Source: an uncultured Lachnospiraceae bacterium (lineage in GTDB: Bacteria > Bacillota > Clostridia > Lachnospirales > Lachnospiraceae). Taken from it: a stretch of DNA of 8,315 nt. Below, in pieces: positions 6,729 through 8,315 of this stretch. The notes below the pieces were generated by a model. The model was not told the DNA's origin, searched no databases, and was given only the letters and a program-made list of their open reading frames with translations. Within the stretch, counting starts at the first letter, position 1. Each line of letters opens with the position of its first letter. The stretch lies in NCBI GenBank assembly GCA_947175845.1, contig CAMWOK010000116.1, positions 1-8,315 of the forward strand, written 5' to 3'. The position numbers and the translations under genes were made by a program.

Positions 6729-6756
6729 TTGATATTGTTAAAAAAGGAACTAAATA
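6729..6756 (+). promoter_or_regulatory. Candidate promoter of the solute-binding lipoprotein gene
   Basis: TTGATA (6729-6734; five of six matches) is followed after 16 bases by TAAATA (6751-6756), a weak -10. It lies about 18 bases downstream of the direct repeat, suitable for activation from there. A better -10, TATAAA at 6775-6780, exists but has no clear -35. Which one is used cannot be decided by eye. Confidence 0.3.
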
Positions 6757-6766
6757 CATGCATGTA
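6755..6766. promoter_or_regulatory. 12-bp perfect palindrome in the lipoprotein leader/promoter
   Basis: TACATGCATGTA is a perfect palindrome that overlaps the possible -10 element or the start of the transcript. It could be an operator for a dimeric repressor. It does not match the catabolite-control (cre) consensus. Confidence 0.3.
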
Positions 6767-6817
6767 GGTAGCTTTATAAACAATGAATCATTACAGAATG
6801 CAATGGAGGTATGAACG

Positions 6818-8315
6818 ATGAAAAAGAAAACTCTCAGCCTGATGCTGGCGGCTGCGATGGTCATGACGGGGCTTGCTGGCTGCGGCAAGTCGGAGGGCGA
6901 TTTCACAGCAAATATGAGCGAGGACGAGAAGGCGGCCTGGGAGGCTGCGGCAAATGATCCCTACGGGAAGTATCCCGAGCTGGTGACCTACACGACAGGT
7001 TATGTGCTGACTTCACAGGGAGCGGACACTCTGTCAGGGACACCTTACGAGAAGGATACACCGGTGGACAACGCCTACACAAGGTATGTGAAAAACCTGA
7101 TCAATGTGCAGAATGAAAATACATTTGAGGCGCAGGCAGGCGACGATTACGACCAGAAAGTCTCTCTCGCAATCGCAGCGCAGGACATTCCGGACATCAT
7201 GCACGTTGCGGACTACTCGACGCTGGTGGAGCTGGTGGAAAATGATATGGTTGCCGACCTGACGGACATCTACAACAATCTGGCGTGCGATACAGTGAAG
7301 TCCTCCTATGAGAGCTACGGTGCGAACAATCCGCTGAACGCGGCGACTTTTGACGGCAAGATTATGGCGATTCCCAAGACACAGCTGAGCGACGGCCAGG
7401 ACTTTCTGTGGCTGCGCAAGGACTGGCTGGATAATCTCGGACTCAAGGAGCCGTCCACGCTAGAAGAGGTTGCCGATGTGCTCAGAGCTTTCATCAATGA
7501 CGACCCGGACGGCGACGGTCAGGCAAACACGGTGGGGCTTGCAGTGCTGCCGACGGTCTATGGCGGATATCCCAACAATCATTTTGGTATCGACAATATT
7601 TTCACTGCGTTCGACGCGTACCCTGAGATTTGGATCAAGGACAGCGAGGGCAAGGCAGTGTACGGATCTGTGCAGCCTGAGATGAAGGACGCACTGCAGC
7701 TTCTGTCCGACTGGTACAAGGAGGGGCTGCTTGACAAGGAGTTTACGACGCGCACAACGGATGACATTGTGGCGCTCATCTCCGGCGGACAGTGCGGCGC
7801 GTACATCGGTCCGTGGTGGTCGCCGTTCAACCCGGCACAGACAGCCTCCTATGCAGGCGAGGATGCACAGTGGGTCAACGTCAGTGCGCCGGTTGGATCC
7901 GAGGGAAAGATCAATGCCATCAACACAAAGCCCTATGCTGGGTTTGTCGTGGTGCGCAAGGGCTATGAGCATCCCGAAATTGCCATGAAGATCGTGAATA
8001 TCAACTCTGAGTATTCCAAGAAGGATACCTCCGAGGCGGCAAATGAGATTATAGCGAATCAGACAATCGCATACTTTAACTGGCCGCTGTACTGCTCTGT
8101 GCAGCCGGGCAACAACGCGGAGATCATGACTGCCAACGTGAAGGCGGTTCTCGACGGTAGCGCGGATGTCTCCACACTGGACACGGAGGAGCTTGGGTAC
8201 TATGAGTCGGCAGTCCGCTACCAGGAGGCGGTTGACGCAGGACAGAAGGCGGATTCCGCAGACTACTCGCAGTATATGTCCCGTCTGGTGGCGATCAACA
8301 AGTTCAGCGAGGAGC
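6818..8315 (+). CDS. Extracellular solute-binding lipoprotein of a carbohydrate ABC transporter (3' end outside window)
   Basis: The frame is open for 499 codons to the window edge with no stop; the complete protein is probably somewhat longer (family members are often about 530-560 residues). It starts with a lipoprotein signal: MKKK, a hydrophobic stretch, and lipobox LAGC with Cys22 as the lipidated residue. The mature protein would be anchored outside the membrane. The body fits the long, LplA/LipO-like family 1 solute-binding proteins: DIPDIMHV (about 123-130), FLWLRKDWLDNLGLKEPSTLEE (196-217), and a calcium-loop-like DPDGDGQAN segment (229-237). Aromatic residues such as those in GPWWSPF (331-337) could stack on sugar rings. 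The start is fixed by GGAGGT seven bases before the ATG; an ATG at 6811 is out of frame. The gene is divergent from the regulator/kinase/glucosidase operon, suggesting uptake of the glucosidase substrate. Permease genes would be expected downstream. Confidence 0.92.
   Translation, partial: MKKKTLSLMLAAAMVMTGLAGCGKSEGDFTANMSEDEKAAWEAAANDPYGKYPELVTYTTGYVLTSQGADTLSGTPYEKDTPVDNAYTRYVKNLINVQNENTFEAQAGDDYDQKVSLAIAAQDIPDIMHVADYSTLVELVENDMVADLTDIYNNLACDTVKSSYESYGANNPLNAATFDGKIMAIPKTQLSDGQDFLWLRKDWLDNLGLKEPSTLEEVADVLRAFINDDPDGDGQANTVGLAVLPTVYGGYPNNHFGIDNIFTAFDAYPEIWIKDSEGKAVYGSVQPEMKDALQLLSDWYKEGLLDKEFTTRTTDDIVALISGGQCGAYIGPWWSPFNPAQTASYAGEDAQWVNVSAPVGSEGKINAINTKPYAGFVVVRKGYEHPEIAMKIVNINSEYSKKDTSEAANEIIANQTIAYFNWPLYCSVQPGNNAEIMTANVKAVLDGSADVSTLDTEELGYYESAVRYQEAVDAGQKADSADYSQYMSRLVAINKFSEE

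Larger units (their letters stand above)
6586..6817. promoter_or_regulatory. AT-rich divergent regulatory region between the regulator operon and the lipoprotein gene
   Basis: These 232 bases separate two divergent transcription units and are far more AT-rich than the flanking genes. I see no open reading frame of interest or RNA gene. It holds candidate promoters for both sides, a 20-bp-period direct repeat, copies of a TGATAT motif and a 12-bp palindrome, listed separately. The ribosome site of the lipoprotein gene (GGAGGT, 6805-6810) lies at its right end. Confidence 0.75.

Overview
The base composition is moderately GC-rich in the genes and AT-rich in the main regulatory region. Together with AGGAGG-type ribosome sites, a YesM/YesN-type two-component pair and a long-form sugar-binding lipoprotein, this points to a Gram-positive gut Firmicute, most likely a Lachnospiraceae member (inference; no rRNA or marker gene is present).

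Left part (1-1644, + strand): a short stand-alone DUF1905 protein, then a gene with a perfect consensus sigma-A promoter. That gene encodes an unusual fusion: an N-terminal two-component receiver domain, a helical linker, and a C-terminal RelA/SpoT-type small alarmone synthetase domain with its catalytic motifs intact. It could connect a phosphorelay directly to (p)ppGpp synthesis and is the most interesting item here. A perfect 13-bp GC-rich inverted repeat lies in its last codons, at the convergent junction with the next operon.

Middle part (1651-6585, - strand): a tight three-gene operon read right to left. It holds an AraC-type response regulator (YesN-like), a YesM-like sensor histidine kinase (ATGA overlap with the regulator gene), and, 22 bp further on, a cytoplasmic GH13 alpha-glucosidase. 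A 15-bp palindrome straddles the kinase stop codon just before the glucosidase ribosome site.

Right part (6586-8315): an AT-rich 232-bp divergent intergenic region carries a 14-bp direct repeat with 20-bp period, inverted copies of a TGATATGTTT decamer and a 12-bp palindrome. It is followed by a + strand gene for an extracytoplasmic solute-binding lipoprotein, which runs off the window. Permease genes probably follow outside the window.

Working model: the lipoprotein captures an oligosaccharide, most likely an alpha-glucoside. The kinase senses it or a related extracellular cue, the AraC-type regulator activates the divergent transporter and perhaps its own operon, and the glucosidase hydrolyses the imported sugar. 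The receiver-alarmone synthetase gene appears to be a separate unit; no cognate kinase for it is seen in the window.
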